From Allobosea sp. OK403 (GTDB lineage: Bacteria; Pseudomonadota; Alphaproteobacteria; Rhizobiales; Beijerinckiaceae): DNA of 64,000 nucleotides. A program made the position numbers and the translations under genes. Of this stretch, positions 43,693 through 53,185 are shown piece by piece (the first letter of the stretch is position 1; every line of letters starts with the position of its first letter). Under the pieces are notes generated by a model. That model had not been told where the DNA came from. It saw only the letters and a list, made by a program, of their open reading frames with translations, and did no database searches. Location: positions 1 to 64,000 of the forward strand of contig NZ_FOQV01000014.1 of assembly GCF_900113835.1 (NCBI RefSeq), written 5' to 3'.

Positions 43693-44774
43693 CCCGGTCG
43701 AGCTTCCCTCACGATCTCCCCTCCGCATCCGGCACGGGCGGCGAGCCTCGCCTCGTCGACGTTTCGGCGCTCGCGCGCGCGCCGCTGGTCGATCCGTTTG
43801 GCCGCGATATCTCCTATTTGCGTATCTCGGTGACGGATCGCTGCGATTTCCGCTGCGTCTACTGCATGTCCGAGGACATGACCTTCCTGCCCAAGCGCGA
43901 CCTGCTGACGCTGGAGGAGATCGACCGCCTCGCCACCGCCTTCGTCGCGCGCGGCACGCGCAAGCTCAGGCTGACCGGCGGCGAACCCTTGGTGCGGCGC
44001 GATGTGATGAGCCTGTTCCGCTCGCTCTCGCGCCATCTCACCACCGGTGCGCTGGAAGAGCTGACGCTGACCACAAACGGCTCCCTGCTCGACCGCTATG
44101 CGCAGGAACTGGCCGATTACGGCGTGCGCCGGATCAATGTCTCGCTCGACACGCTCGACCCCGACAAGTTCCGCAAGATCACGCGCTGGGGCGACCTCGA
44201 CAAGGTGCTCGGCGGCATCGAGGCGGCGCGCAAGGCGGGCCTGCGGGTCAAGATCAACGCGGTTGCACTGAAGGGCGTCAATGAGGACGAGATCGAAGGG
44301 CTGATGACCTGGGCGCACGGCCTTGGCATGGACCTGACCCTGATCGAGGTGATGCCGCTCGGCGAAATCGAGCCCGGCCGCATCGACCAGTTCCTGCCGC
44401 TCTCGGTCGTCAGGGCGCGGTTGATGGATAGCTACAATCTGGTCGAGGATCCCTACCGGACCGGCGGGCCGGCGCGCTATGTCCGCGTCAAGGAGACCGG
44501 CGGGCTTGTCGGCTTCATCACGCCGATGACGCATAATTTCTGCGAGAGCTGCAACCGGGTGCGCCTGACCTGCACCGGCACGCTCTATATGTGCCTCGGC
44601 CAGGAAGACGCCGCCGATCTGCGCGCGCCCTTGCGCGCCTCGCCCGATGATGCGGGCCTCCACCGCGCCATGGAAGAGGCGATCTCGCGCAAGCCCAAGG
44701 GCCATGACTTCATCATCGACCGGCGCCGCGCCAAGCCCGCCGTCGGCCGCCATATGAGCGTCACCGGCGGCTGA
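43689..44774 (+). CDS. moaA: GTP 3',8-cyclase (molybdenum cofactor biosynthesis protein A)
   Basis: 361 residues from GTG 43689, which overlaps the can stop (GTGA). A radical-SAM enzyme converting GTP to 3',8-cyclo-GTP, first step of molybdopterin synthesis. N-terminal cluster Cys52/Cys56/Cys59 ([10 protein letters not shown]); C-terminal cluster Cys285/Cys288/Cys302 ([19 protein letters not shown]). [14 protein letters not shown] is the SAM-binding GGE region, and the protein ends in the essential Gly-Gly (MSVTGG). It has an extended ~35-residue N-terminus. Its presence here couples cofactor supply to nitrate reductase expression. Confidence 0.97.
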   Translation: MTRSSFPHDLPSASGTGGEPRLVDVSALARAPLVDPFGRDISYLRISVTDRCDFRCVYCMSEDMTFLPKRDLLTLEEIDRLATAFVARGTRKLRLTGGEPLVRRDVMSLFRSLSRHLTTGALEELTLTTNGSLLDRYAQELADYGVRRINVSLDTLDPDKFRKITRWGDLDKVLGGIEAARKAGLRVKINAVALKGVNEDEIEGLMTWAHGLGMDLTLIEVMPLGEIEPGRIDQFLPLSVVRARLMDSYNLVEDPYRTGGPARYVRVKETGGLVGFITPMTHNFCESCNRVRLTCTGTLYMCLGQEDAADLRAPLRASPDDAGLHRAMEEAISRKPKGHDFIIDRRRAKPAVGRHMSVTGG

Positions 44775-44829
44775 AGCAGCCGGCTTCCATAAGAACGTGA
44801 CCTGCGGCTGACCGAAAAGGAGATGACGG

Positions 44830-45405
44830 ATGCCAGGAACTTTGCCAATCACCGCCTTGGTCTACACCGATGGCGAGGCGGCCGATCGGGCCCTGCGAAG
44901 CGTCTGCTCGGCGCTGCGGGACAGGGGCTGCAGGCTTGCCGGCCTGGTGCAGCATAACCGGCCCAATCCCGGGCGCTCGCGCTGCGATATGGAGCTGGAA
45001 GACCTGGCGAGCGGCGCGTTGACCGGCATCACGCAGGATCGCGGCCGTTTGGCGCGGGGCTGCTCGCTGGATATCGGCCAGCTCCTGAATGCGATGCAGA
45101 TCACGCGTGCCTCGTTGCACCTGAAGCCCGACCTGGTGATTCTCAACAAGTTCGGGAAGACCGAAGCGGAGGGCGGGGGCTTGCGCCCGTTGATCGCGGA
45201 GACGATCGAGGCCGGCCTGCCGCTCCTGGTCGCGGTGCCATGGCGCAACATCGAGGGCTGGAGACATTTCACCGGCGAGATGGCGCGGGAATACGATCTC
45301 GGCGCCCTGCCCGCCGATGAGGCGGGCCTCTGCGCTGCGCTGGGGCTCACCATCCGCCCCGGCCTGCCGCGACATCGCGAGCCGCATTCCAGCCTTTCGC
45401 AGTAA
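44830..45405 (+). CDS. DUF2478 family protein
   Basis: 191 residues: ITALVYTDGEAADRALRSVC, GLVQHNRPNPGRSRCDMELE, RGCSLDIGQLLNAMQITRAS, DLVILNKFGKTEAEGGGLRP and a final LLVAVPWRNIEGWRHFTGEM. This order matches the DUF2478 family, often found beside molybdate transport or Moco genes and NTPase-like in fold (NKFGKTE resembles a guanine/cofactor loop). 55 bp after moaA on the same strand. Function not established. Confidence 0.78.
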   Translation: MPGTLPITALVYTDGEAADRALRSVCSALRDRGCRLAGLVQHNRPNPGRSRCDMELEDLASGALTGITQDRGRLARGCSLDIGQLLNAMQITRASLHLKPDLVILNKFGKTEAEGGGLRPLIAETIEAGLPLLVAVPWRNIEGWRHFTGEMAREYDLGALPADEAGLCAALGLTIRPGLPRHREPHSSLSQ

Positions 45406-45443
45406 GCCATGCCTGCAAGATCTCGAGCGAACCGGGTCAATTG

Positions 45444-45881
45444 ATGTCAGTCCAGACGAGCCAGGCGGCGCGGCCCATGACCGGGGGGGCCGAACGCATA
45501 ACCGAGGCCGATATCAGGACGCTGGTCCACGGCTTCTATGAGCGCGTTCTCGACGATGCCGAATTGGCGCCCATATTCGAGCAGGCGCTGTCCCATCGCT
45601 GGGATGCCCATCTCGAAACCATGGTGCGCTTCTGGTCGTCCGTCGTGCTCAAGACCGGGAGTTATTCCGGCAAGCCGCACCAGGCCCATATGCAACTTGG
45701 CCTGACGCCGGAGATGTTCGGGCGATGGCTCAGACTGTTTGCCGTAACGGCCGGGCAGGTCTGCGAGCCCGAGGTCGCGGCCCTGTTCATCGACCGGGCC
45801 GGGCGCATCGCCGACAGCCTCCAGATCAGCCTCGGCATCGGCCCGAAAGCGCTGAACCTTGCCGCGACCGGGCCGCGTTGA
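45444..45881 (+). CDS. Group III truncated hemoglobin
   Basis: 145 residues from ATG 45444; a TTG at 45441 precedes it. The 2-on-2 globin pattern is seen in ITEADIRTLVHGFYERVLDD, AELAPIFEQAL, WDAHLETMVRFWSSVVLKTG and YSGKPHQAHMQLGLTPEMFG, in which the His of HMQL is the proximal heme ligand. Group III globins are linked to NO or nitrite chemistry and microaerobic respiration. Last gene of the nar run, 38 bp after the DUF2478 gene, convergent with the chemoreceptor gene 21 bp further on. Confidence 0.9.
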   Translation: MSVQTSQAARPMTGGAERITEADIRTLVHGFYERVLDDAELAPIFEQALSHRWDAHLETMVRFWSSVVLKTGSYSGKPHQAHMQLGLTPEMFGRWLRLFAVTAGQVCEPEVAALFIDRAGRIADSLQISLGIGPKALNLAATGPR

Positions 45882-45902
45882 AGCGAATGGCGCGCCGGAG
45901 CC

Positions 45903-48440
45903 TCAGAATTCGTTCCAGCCCACCGCCGCACGCGTCTTCGCCTGCCTGAGAGCCGGCGGCGCAATCCGATCCGACATCACCCTGGCGACATCTCTGAGAT
46001 CGCTCGCTTGTCCGGCCGGATCGTGGAAAGCCGCGTCCTGCGGCTTGGTCCTGGTCTTGAAGCGCGCAAGGCTCGCCCGCAATTCCGTGATCCTTTCGGT
46101 GAGGACCGTCGCGGAGGCGGCGCTTTCCTCGGCCAGCGACGAGTTCTGCTGGGTCATGCCGTCGAGATGCGCCACAGTCTGGCTCATCTCCTCGATGCCA
46201 TGCGCCTGCTCGGCACTGGCCGTCGAGATCTCGCCGATGGTCGCAGACACGCGCGACGACGCCTCGTTGATCTGCGTCAGGACCGTGCCGGCAGCGCGCA
46301 CCAGCTTCACGCCCTCGCTGACCTGCGCGTTCGAGGATGAGATCAGCGCCGTGATGTCCTTGGCCGCCGCGGCCGAGCGCTGCGCCAGCGCGCGCACTTC
46401 CGAGGCCACGACCGCGAAGCCCCTGCCGGCATCGCCGGCGCGCGCGGCTTCCACCGCCGCGTTCAGCGCCAGGAGATTGGTCTGGAAGGCGATATCGTCG
46501 ATCACCCGGATGATCTCGGAGATCTTCTGCGACGCCGTCTCGATGCGCGCCATCGCATCGACCGCGTCGCCGACGACGGCGGCGCCGCTGCTGGCGGCCT
46601 CCTTCGCCTGATCGGCCATCTGCGCCGCCTGGCGAGCCGCCTGCGCGGAGGCCTTCACCGAGGCGGCGAGCTCCTCGGTCGTCGCGGCGGTCTCCTCGAG
46701 GTTCGAGGCCTGTTCTTCGGTGCGCTGCGACAGGTCGTTGGCGCCGGCGGTGATCTCGCGGGCGGTCAGGGTGACCTCGTTCGACGTCGCCTGGATGGTG
46801 TGGAGCGTCTCGGAGAGGCGCTCGATGGTTCCGTTGATCGCCTCTTTCAGCTGGGCGAAGCGGCCCTGATAGGTTGCCGTCACCATTTGCGTCAGGTCGG
46901 CATCGGCCAGCGCCGCCAGCACCGCGCCGGTTTCGCCGAGGCCGCGATCGACGGTCTCGACCAGCGTATTCACGTTGTTGGCCAGCTTGTTCAATTCGAT
47001 GTCGGCGAACTGCACGGTCACGCGTTTGGAGAAGTCGCCAGCCACCGCCGAGGTGATGACGTCCCCGAACGCCCGCTGCAGATCCTGGCGCATGCGAGCC
47101 CGCTCGATACGCGTCAGATTGCGGCGGCCGAAATAGTTCGAGAACTTGGCATACAGCACCGGAAAACTGTCGATCAGCGGATCCTCGTAATCCTCGCCGA
47201 CATCGGAAAAGAACACGATCGCAGACAGTGTCTGGTTGACGTTGATCCCGAAAAGCTCCCCGAAGGTCGAGAAGCCGGCGGCGGGAACCGGCCACAGGTT
47301 CCGGGCTCCCGCCAGAGCGTCGGGATTCGACAGCCGGCGCAGGATGCAATCATTCATCAGCACGGCGGACGGCTTCGGCTTGCCCTGCAGATAGGCGGCG
47401 ATGTCCTTGCGCGTCTGCTCGACGAAATCGGTTTCCGCAAGCATCACGAGCCGGTCGCCAACCGAGATGTCGCAGTAGAAGGTGATCTTCCCGTCGGTAA
47501 AATCGAGGTTGGCGACAGACCGGACGAAGATCTCCCCGTCGAGCTCGATCCCGAACGCCTTGTTGGCCAAGGCGGCCTTGAGCCCGTCGGGGCGGCAATC
47601 GAAGCTCTTGCAGAGCGCGTCGATGAAGGTGTGAACCGTACCGGTCGAGGCATCGAAGACCGATTGCACCGAGCGCTGATTGACGTCGGCCTCGACGACG
47701 ACGAAGGAGCGATCGAGCTGGCGGAAATTCTGGCTCTTGAACAGGCCGTAGCGCTGGCGCGGCGCGAGCTTCACGAAGGCGATCACGGCATGGTCTTCGA
47801 GAATGCGCGTGCCATCATACAGGGATGTCTTGACGAAATCGAGCTTGCCGCCGGCCGAGCCGCCGGTGAACATGCAGGGGAACTTGGCGGCGCGATAAAC
47901 CGCCTCCATGAAGTAGTTCTCGGATTTCGACAGCCCGTCGATGAAGGTCAGCGCGAAGCTGTCGCGCGCATCCAGGCGAAAGGACGGGGTGACGCGGGCC
48001 AGTTCCGTCGTGATCCTGTCGACACGCTCTTCATGTTCGAGCGCAATCTTGGATTTGCCGCGAATGTCCTGGCAATGCAGCGGAACCGAAAAGATTTCAG
48101 CACGCTCGATCAGCGCCGGCGAAAAGACCTGGACCACGATCGTGCGCCAGTCGTTCGGCGTATCCAGATAGACGCGACCGTCCGGCTGCGAACAGAGTTC
48201 GCCGGCCGTCGTCATGGCGATGATCGGCGTCCCCCCCGCCAAAGTCGAGAGCTTGCGCGAAACCTCGGCGAAATCGACGTTCGGAGAGATGAAGGCCAAT
48301 GCCAGCGGCGAGCTGCGCCCGGCAAAGCGGAACAGCTTCGGATCGATCCCGTCGAGCTGCTCGTTCGTCACAGCCTGGCGAACCATGTCCTTGCACAAAC
48401 TGGCACTGGCGCTCTTCAGAGCGCTCTCGAACAAACCCAT
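45903..48440 (-). CDS. Soluble methyl-accepting chemotaxis protein with N-terminal FIST domain
   Basis: About 845 residues. Three ATGs stand in a row (48446, 48443, 48440); the GGGAG site best serves the last. FIST N and C domains occupy about 40-400 ([63 protein letters not shown]-like [20 protein letters not shown]). A HAMP-like/linker part follows, then the MCP signalling tip [20 protein letters not shown]. No signal peptide or membrane helix, so it is cytoplasmic. FIST domains are predicted small-ligand (amino-acid-like) sensors. The C-terminus GWNEF resembles the CheR/CheB-tethering pentapeptide. An FNR-type box lies 245 bp upstream. Confidence 0.93.
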   Translation of the reverse strand: MGLFESALKSASASLCKDMVRQAVTNEQLDGIDPKLFRFAGRSSPLALAFISPNVDFAEVSRKLSTLAGGTPIIAMTTAGELCSQPDGRVYLDTPNDWRTIVVQVFSPALIERAEIFSVPLHCQDIRGKSKIALEHEERVDRITTELARVTPSFRLDARDSFALTFIDGLSKSENYFMEAVYRAAKFPCMFTGGSAGGKLDFVKTSLYDGTRILEDHAVIAFVKLAPRQRYGLFKSQNFRQLDRSFVVVEADVNQRSVQSVFDASTGTVHTFIDALCKSFDCRPDGLKAALANKAFGIELDGEIFVRSVANLDFTDGKITFYCDISVGDRLVMLAETDFVEQTRKDIAAYLQGKPKPSAVLMNDCILRRLSNPDALAGARNLWPVPAAGFSTFGELFGINVNQTLSAIVFFSDVGEDYEDPLIDSFPVLYAKFSNYFGRRNLTRIERARMRQDLQRAFGDVITSAVAGDFSKRVTVQFADIELNKLANNVNTLVETVDRGLGETGAVLAALADADLTQMVTATYQGRFAQLKEAINGTIERLSETLHTIQATSNEVTLTAREITAGANDLSQRTEEQASNLEETAATTEELAASVKASAQAARQAAQMADQAKEAASSGAAVVGDAVDAMARIETASQKISEIIRVIDDIAFQTNLLALNAAVEAARAGDAGRGFAVVASEVRALAQRSAAAAKDITALISSSNAQVSEGVKLVRAAGTVLTQINEASSRVSATIGEISTASAEQAHGIEEMSQTVAHLDGMTQQNSSLAEESAASATVLTERITELRASLARFKTRTKPQDAAFHDPAGQASDLRDVARVMSDRIAPPALRQAKTRAAVGWNEF

Positions 48441-48684
48441 CATCATCTCCCAGGTAGAACGGACGCGCTCTCGCCCTCATCGCCGTCGAGGCCATCTCTC
48501 AGTATCGAAAAGTATATCTTCTGAATAAAGCCGATTTAATTACTCCATTTTATCGACGATCGTCAGAAGAAATACTCGTGATTCGAGGCACATACCGGAC
48601 GCCGTCGCAATCCGATCGACTTACGCTGAGTTTAATTCCGGATTTATTAATTATCGATTTATTCTGCCGCGTATTCAGCGAGTA

Positions 48685-48698
48685 TTGATCCAGATCAA
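48685..48698. promoter_or_regulatory. FNR/NNR-type box
   Basis: TTGATCCAGATCAA, a perfect TTGAT-N4-ATCAA palindrome, about 245 bp upstream of the FIST chemoreceptor gene and on the same design as those of the nar operon. Confidence 0.75.
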
Positions 48699-49044
48699 TA
48701 TCTCGGCTTCCCAGTCGTCGAATTCCTCGAGCTTCAGACCGGTCAACAATGGTTGACGGTTGCGGTGTTGAAGACCGCAACTGGGATGATGAGGCGGCTC
48801 ATCCCGCCATTGCGCTAATCTTCCCGGATCATGTCGTCGGGCGGAGAGGCGGGCCGCGATGGCGACAAAGCGCCACAAAGCATAAGCGCTCGCCGCGAAC
48901 CCGCGGCAGGCCGATGCGCTGGTCTTGCAAGAGCAACCCGTTGCTGGCGCGGTTTGTTCGATCGATCGGCGTGGCGGAAGCGATCAAGGGCTAGCGCCAC
49001 CCGGGTGTTTCCAGGAGGAACGTCCGGCCCAACCGTCACTCAAG

Positions 49045-49058
49045 TTGATCGATGTCAA
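49045..49058. promoter_or_regulatory. Imperfect FNR/NNR-type box
   Basis: TTGATCGATGTCAA deviates from TTGAT-N4-ATCAA at one base. It is centred 23 bp (about two helical turns) from the perfect box at 49068. Confidence 0.5.
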
Positions 49059-49067
49059 CCGAAAGGA

Positions 49068-49081
49068 TTGATCCAGATCAA
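49068..49081. promoter_or_regulatory. FNR/NNR-type box upstream of the PAS chemoreceptor
   Basis: TTGATCCAGATCAA, a perfect palindrome, 118 bp before the chemoreceptor ATG and identical to the one at 48685. Confidence 0.78.
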
Positions 49082-49199
49082 TTTACAGCATAAATCATCC
49101 TTTGTAGAATTTGCTTCAGATATTTTTAACATAAGCCTCCCCCAACTGTGCCCAACAGAGAAAAATAGAGCCCTTTTTGGGCTCATCCGAGGGGGCACC

Positions 49200-51026
49200 A
49201 TGTCGTTTTCGCTTTTTGAGTCATCCGCCGAACGTGAAGCTGCCGCGATCCGCCGTACGCAGGCCGTCATCGAATTCACGATGGATGGCCGCATCATCGA
49301 GGCGAATGCGAACTTCCTCAATGTCGTCGGCTATCGACCCGAAGAAGTGGTGGGACAGCACCATTCGATGTTTGTCGAGCCCCGCTATGCCAGTTCGGAC
49401 GACTATCGCGCGTTCTGGGCAAAGCTTGGCCGCGGCGAGGCGATCGAAGCGGAATTTCTTCGGATCGCCAAGGGCGGAGCCCAGGTCTGGCTGCAAGCGA
49501 TCTACACCCCGATCCTGGGACGTTCGGGGAAGCCGGAAAAGGTGATCAAATTCGCCACCGACATCACGGCGCGGAAAGGCGTCATGGCGAATTATGAGGG
49601 GCAGGTCGCCGCGATCAGGAAATCGCAGGCAGTCATCGAGTTCGACCTGGCCGGTATCGTCCTCGATGCCAACGAGACCTTCCTGTCCGTGCTCGGTTAC
49701 TCCCTGGCGGACATCAAGGGCAAGCATCATTCGATGTTCGTCGATCCGCAGGCACGCAGCGGCGAGGCCTATACCCGCTTCTGGCAGAAACTCGGACGCG
49801 GCGAATACGATGACGGCCAGTATCTGCGCATCGGCAAGGGCGGCAAGCAGGTCTGGATCCAGGCCAGCTACAACCCGATCCTCGATGCACTCGGCAAGCC
49901 CTACAAGGTGGTCAAATACGCGACCGACATCACGGCCAACAAGCAGGCCCAGGACATGCTCAGCCAGGCTGTCGAGGAGACACAGAGCGTCGTCCAGGCC
50001 GCCAAGTCCCGGGACCTGACCCAGCGCGTCTCGCTTCAGGGCAAGAGCGGCGCCATCGGCGAGCTCTGCGGCGGCGTCAACGAACTCCTGGAATCCGTCG
50101 CCGACATCGTTCGGACCGTCAGCGACATCTCGTCGAACATCTCGGCTGGCGCCACGCGCATCGGCAATGACAGCCGCGAGCTTGCCCAACGCACCGAAGA
50201 GCAGGCGACGAGTCTGGAAGAAACCGCCGCGACCACGGAAGAACTCGCCGCATCGGTCAAGCAGAGCTCCGAGCGGACCCGCGACGCCACCACTCTCGGC
50301 GCGGGAGCCAATGAAGAAGCAAGCCGAGGCGGCACCATCGTCGCCGAAGCGGTCGTCGCGATGGCGCGCATTGAGAAAGCGTCCAGCGACATTTCGGACA
50401 TCATCAGGGTGATCGACGACATCGCCTTCCAGACCAATCTCCTGGCGCTGAACGCGGCAGTCGAGGCGGCGCGCGCGGGCGATGCCGGCAAGGGCTTTGC
50501 CGTGGTTGCAAGCGAGGTCAGAACGCTGGCGCAACGCTCGGGCGAAGCCGCCAAGAATATCTCGACGCTCATCTCCAATTCGACGCAGCAGGTCGCCAAC
50601 GGCGTCAAGCTGGTCAAGGACGCCGGCGCCGCACTGGCTGGCATCGTCGACTCCTCGACGAATGTCGCCTCGGCGCTCGGCGACATCTCGAGCGCTTCGC
50701 ATGAGCAGGCCAACGGCATCGAGGAAGTCGCCAAGGTCGTGGCGCATATGGACGAGATGACCCAGCGCAATTCGCTCATGGCCGAGCAGAGCGCGACGAT
50801 CGCCAGGCAACTGGAGCAAGCGACCGGCGAGCTTCAGACAATGGTTCAGGACTTCAAGATCGATGACCGGCCAAGAGCCGATCTCGCCTCAAGGCCCGAC
50901 CGCGTCTCCGGCCTGGTCACCCAGCTGCGTCAGGTCTCGGCGCCTCCTGCCAGGCCGGCTGCCACCGCCCCGCGTCCGCAGCGGCGTGCGGCTGGCGGGT
51001 CGGCCGGAGGCTGGTCCGAGTTCTGA
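49200..51026 (+). CDS. Soluble methyl-accepting chemotaxis protein with two PAS domains (Aer-like)
   Basis: 608 residues from ATG 49200 with CGAGGGGGCACC before it; a much longer in-frame start at 48831 would translate the operator region and is rejected. Two near-duplicate PAS/PAC domains at about 10-125 ([38 protein letters not shown]) and 130-245 ([38 protein letters not shown]). The MCP signalling domain then follows with [20 protein letters not shown]. No membrane segment. PAS domains of this kind often bind heme or FAD and sense redox or oxygen. Ends GWSEF. CheW is encoded 60 bp downstream. Confidence 0.94.
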   Translation: MSFSLFESSAEREAAAIRRTQAVIEFTMDGRIIEANANFLNVVGYRPEEVVGQHHSMFVEPRYASSDDYRAFWAKLGRGEAIEAEFLRIAKGGAQVWLQAIYTPILGRSGKPEKVIKFATDITARKGVMANYEGQVAAIRKSQAVIEFDLAGIVLDANETFLSVLGYSLADIKGKHHSMFVDPQARSGEAYTRFWQKLGRGEYDDGQYLRIGKGGKQVWIQASYNPILDALGKPYKVVKYATDITANKQAQDMLSQAVEETQSVVQAAKSRDLTQRVSLQGKSGAIGELCGGVNELLESVADIVRTVSDISSNISAGATRIGNDSRELAQRTEEQATSLEETAATTEELAASVKQSSERTRDATTLGAGANEEASRGGTIVAEAVVAMARIEKASSDISDIIRVIDDIAFQTNLLALNAAVEAARAGDAGKGFAVVASEVRTLAQRSGEAAKNISTLISNSTQQVANGVKLVKDAGAALAGIVDSSTNVASALGDISSASHEQANGIEEVAKVVAHMDEMTQRNSLMAEQSATIARQLEQATGELQTMVQDFKIDDRPRADLASRPDRVSGLVTQLRQVSAPPARPAATAPRPQRRAAGGSAGGWSEF

Positions 51027-51086
51027 CCGGCCGACATATCCCGGACGAAAAATCTCGCGAGCCCAGGAAGGGCGAGGAGGCAGAAC

Positions 51087-51560
51087 GTGCACAATCAAAT
51101 CGCCCATGAGCAGGCCGCTCGCCAGGCCCCTCAGATCGAGAAAATGGTCGTCTTCCGTTTGGCGGGACGCGCCTTCGGCATCGATGTCGACCGTGTCCGC
51201 GAGATTCGCGGATGGCAGCCAACGACGGAGTTGCCTCAGTCGGCGGACCACATGCTCGGCGTGATCAATCTGCGCGGAGCCATCGTGCCGGTATTCGACC
51301 TGCAGGCCAGGCTCGGTTTCGGCCGGAACGCGATCGGCCTCGCCAGCGTCGTCGTCGTCGCGGATTTCGGCGACCGCATGATCGGCATTCTGGCGGATGC
51401 CGTCTCCGACATCGTCGATATTCTGCCCGGCGAGCTTCTCCCGACTCCCGCCGATTGCTGCGACGCTGCCCTGCTGCATGGGTTGATCGCCCGGGACAAC
51501 GAGATCATCGGCCTGCTCGACCTGGTCGCGATCGGCGGTGCCGAAGGCGAGCGCGCATGA
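51087..51560 (+). CDS. cheW: Chemotaxis coupling protein CheW
   Basis: 157 residues from GTG 51087, with GGCGAGGAGG before it. CheW landmarks: VVFRLAGRAFGIDVDRVREI, LPQSADHMLGVINLRGAIVP, VFDLQARLGF and IGILADAVSDIVDI. It bridges receptors and CheA. No cheA is visible in the window, so it must use a kinase encoded elsewhere. Its TGA overlaps the next gene's ATG. Confidence 0.93.
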   Translation: MHNQIAHEQAARQAPQIEKMVVFRLAGRAFGIDVDRVREIRGWQPTTELPQSADHMLGVINLRGAIVPVFDLQARLGFGRNAIGLASVVVVADFGDRMIGILADAVSDIVDILPGELLPTPADCCDAALLHGLIARDNEIIGLLDLVAIGGAEGERA

Positions 51561-52618
51561 AGATCATGATCGTCGACGACAACCGCACCTATCTGATGGT
51601 GCTGCGCGGTGTCGTGAACAATATCGGCCAGCACGAGATTTCCGTCTTCGCCAACCCGCTGGAGGCGCTGGCGACGGCGGCGACCACCGAATTCGACCTG
51701 ATCCTCGTCGATTATCTGATGCCGGAAATGGATGGCGTTGCGTTCATCCGCGCGCTGAGACAGCTGCCGAACCATCGTCACCAGCCCATCGTCATGGTCA
51801 CCACGGCCGAACAGCGCGAAACGCGGATCGCGGCGCTGGATGCGGGAGCGACCGATTTTCTGCGAAAGCCCGTCGAGCCTGTCGAGCTGCGCGTTCGCGT
51901 TCACAACCTGCTTCAGCTGCGCGAGGCGCAAACGCTGATGCGCGACCACGCGGCCTGGCTCGCCAGGGAGGTTCGCCAAGCTACGCAGGAGCTCGTCGAA
52001 AGCCAGCGCGACATGGCGCGCCGCCTCTCGCGCGCGATCGACTGCCGCGACGGTCACACCGGGGACCATGTCGCGCGCATGGCGGGGCTGTGCCGCCTCA
52101 TCGCCGAGGGGCTCGGCCTGGACGAGGAGCAGTGCGAGACGATCTTCGCGGCTGCGCCGATGCACGATGTCGGCAAGATCGGCATCCCGGATTCCATTCT
52201 GCAGAAGCCAGGCCGCCTCACCGAGGAGGAGATGGCGCTGATGCGCACGCATGTCTCGATCGGCGAGGCGATCCTGGCGGATGGGCAGTCGAGCCTCATG
52301 CGCTGCGCCGAGCGGATCGCGAGCTCTCATCACGAACGTTGGGACGGCAAGGGCTATCCGCGCAGCCTGGCCGGCGAGGCGATCCCGATCGAGGGGCGGA
52401 TCGCGGCCGTGGCCGATGTCTTCGAGGCGCTTTGCGCCGACCGCGTCTACCGGCCCGGCTGGCCGCTCAGCGATGCGCGCGACTTCATCAGATCCGGCTC
52501 CGGCAGCCATTTCGATCCGGCCTGCGTAGCGGCCTTCGAGGCGCGCTGGAGCGAGATCTCCGCCTTGATGCGAGCGTCGCAAGCTTCCGCGTCACCCGCT
52601 GTCGCACGAGCAAGCTGA
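51557..52618 (+). CDS. Response regulator with HD-GYP output domain
   Basis: 353 residues from ATG 51557 (ATGA overlap with cheW). The receiver domain is at 1-120 with acidic pocket Asp7/Asp8 (IVDDNR), phospho-acceptor Asp52 (LVDYLMPEMDG) and Lys104 (LRKPVE). The HD-GYP phosphodiesterase domain is about 160-345, with HTGDHVARMA, His203-Asp204 in MHDVGKIGIP, SSHHERWDGKGYP (GYP at 266-268) and VFEALCADRVYRPGW. It is predicted to hydrolyse cyclic di-GMP when phosphorylated, linking chemosensory input to second-messenger level and so motility/biofilm choice. Confidence 0.93.
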   Translation: MKIMIVDDNRTYLMVLRGVVNNIGQHEISVFANPLEALATAATTEFDLILVDYLMPEMDGVAFIRALRQLPNHRHQPIVMVTTAEQRETRIAALDAGATDFLRKPVEPVELRVRVHNLLQLREAQTLMRDHAAWLAREVRQATQELVESQRDMARRLSRAIDCRDGHTGDHVARMAGLCRLIAEGLGLDEEQCETIFAAAPMHDVGKIGIPDSILQKPGRLTEEEMALMRTHVSIGEAILADGQSSLMRCAERIASSHHERWDGKGYPRSLAGEAIPIEGRIAAVADVFEALCADRVYRPGWPLSDARDFIRSGSGSHFDPACVAAFEARWSEISALMRASQASASPAVARAS

Positions 52619-52654
52619 GCTCACAGAACCATGTCAACGAAGGGGATCGAAACC

Positions 52655-53158
52655 ATGCTCAAGCGTTTAGCCATAGCCTGCCTCGCCTTGTTCGGCGCGG
52701 CCGGCCTCGCCAGCGCCGACACCATTCCGGCGCCCAAGGATCCGGTCATTCTGACCGTTACCGGCAAAGTCACGAACCGCAACAGCGCGGAGGGCGCTGC
52801 GTTCGATGCCCAGATGTTGCAGGCTCTCCCGAGCCGCGTGACCGTCACCAACACGCCATGGTATCCGGAGAAGACCCGGTTCGAAGGCCCGATCGGAGCT
52901 GCCTTGCTCGATCTGGTCGGCGCGAACGGGACCATGCTGCGGGTCACGGCGCTCAACGACTATGTCGTCGAGATTCCGGTCGCCGATTTCCGGAAATGGC
53001 CGGTCATCCTGGCGACGAAGATCGACGGCAAACCGATCTCCGTTCGTGAGAAGGGCCCGATCTTCGTGATCTATCCCTTCGATCAGGAGCCGTCCCTCTA
53101 CAATGAGCTCTATTTCGGACGCTCCGCCTGGCAGCTGAAAACGATAGAGGTGCGGTGA
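52655..53158 (+). CDS. Periplasmic molybdopterin-oxidoreductase-fold (SUOX-like) protein, likely sensor partner
   Basis: 167 residues from ATG 52655 (AAGGGGATCGAAACC before it; ATG 52631 lacks a site). Signal peptide MLKRLAIACLALFGAAGLAS, cleavage about residue 22. The body follows the sulfite-oxidase/YedY fold in miniature (DAQMLQALPSRVTVTNTPWY, FEGPIGAALLDLVGANGTML, ALNDYVVEIPVADF, REKGPIFVIYPFD) but lacks the Mo-ligating Cys, so it is probably not an oxidoreductase. Immediately followed by a hybrid kinase gene; such pairs suggest a periplasmic ligand-binding partner of the kinase (inference). Confidence 0.82.
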   Translation: MLKRLAIACLALFGAAGLASADTIPAPKDPVILTVTGKVTNRNSAEGAAFDAQMLQALPSRVTVTNTPWYPEKTRFEGPIGAALLDLVGANGTMLRVTALNDYVVEIPVADFRKWPVILATKIDGKPISVREKGPIFVIYPFDQEPSLYNELYFGRSAWQLKTIEVR

Positions 53159-53185
53159 CGGCGCGCCGGAGCAAGGTCGCATCCG

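Larger units (their letters stand above)
48441..49199. promoter_or_regulatory. Divergent control region of two chemoreceptors
   Basis: 759 bp without a gene; short frames in it lack any family motif. It contains an AT-rich stretch (48520-48680) and FNR-type boxes at 48685, 49045 (one mismatch) and 49068. Unusually long and AT-rich for this genome, fitting a complex promoter region for both receptor genes. Confidence 0.6.

Noticed and set aside
48831-49199. N-terminal extension of the PAS chemoreceptor from 48831
   Set aside because: It would translate the FNR-box region, has no domain similarity, and the ATG at 49200 has a good ribosome site right before the PAS domain.
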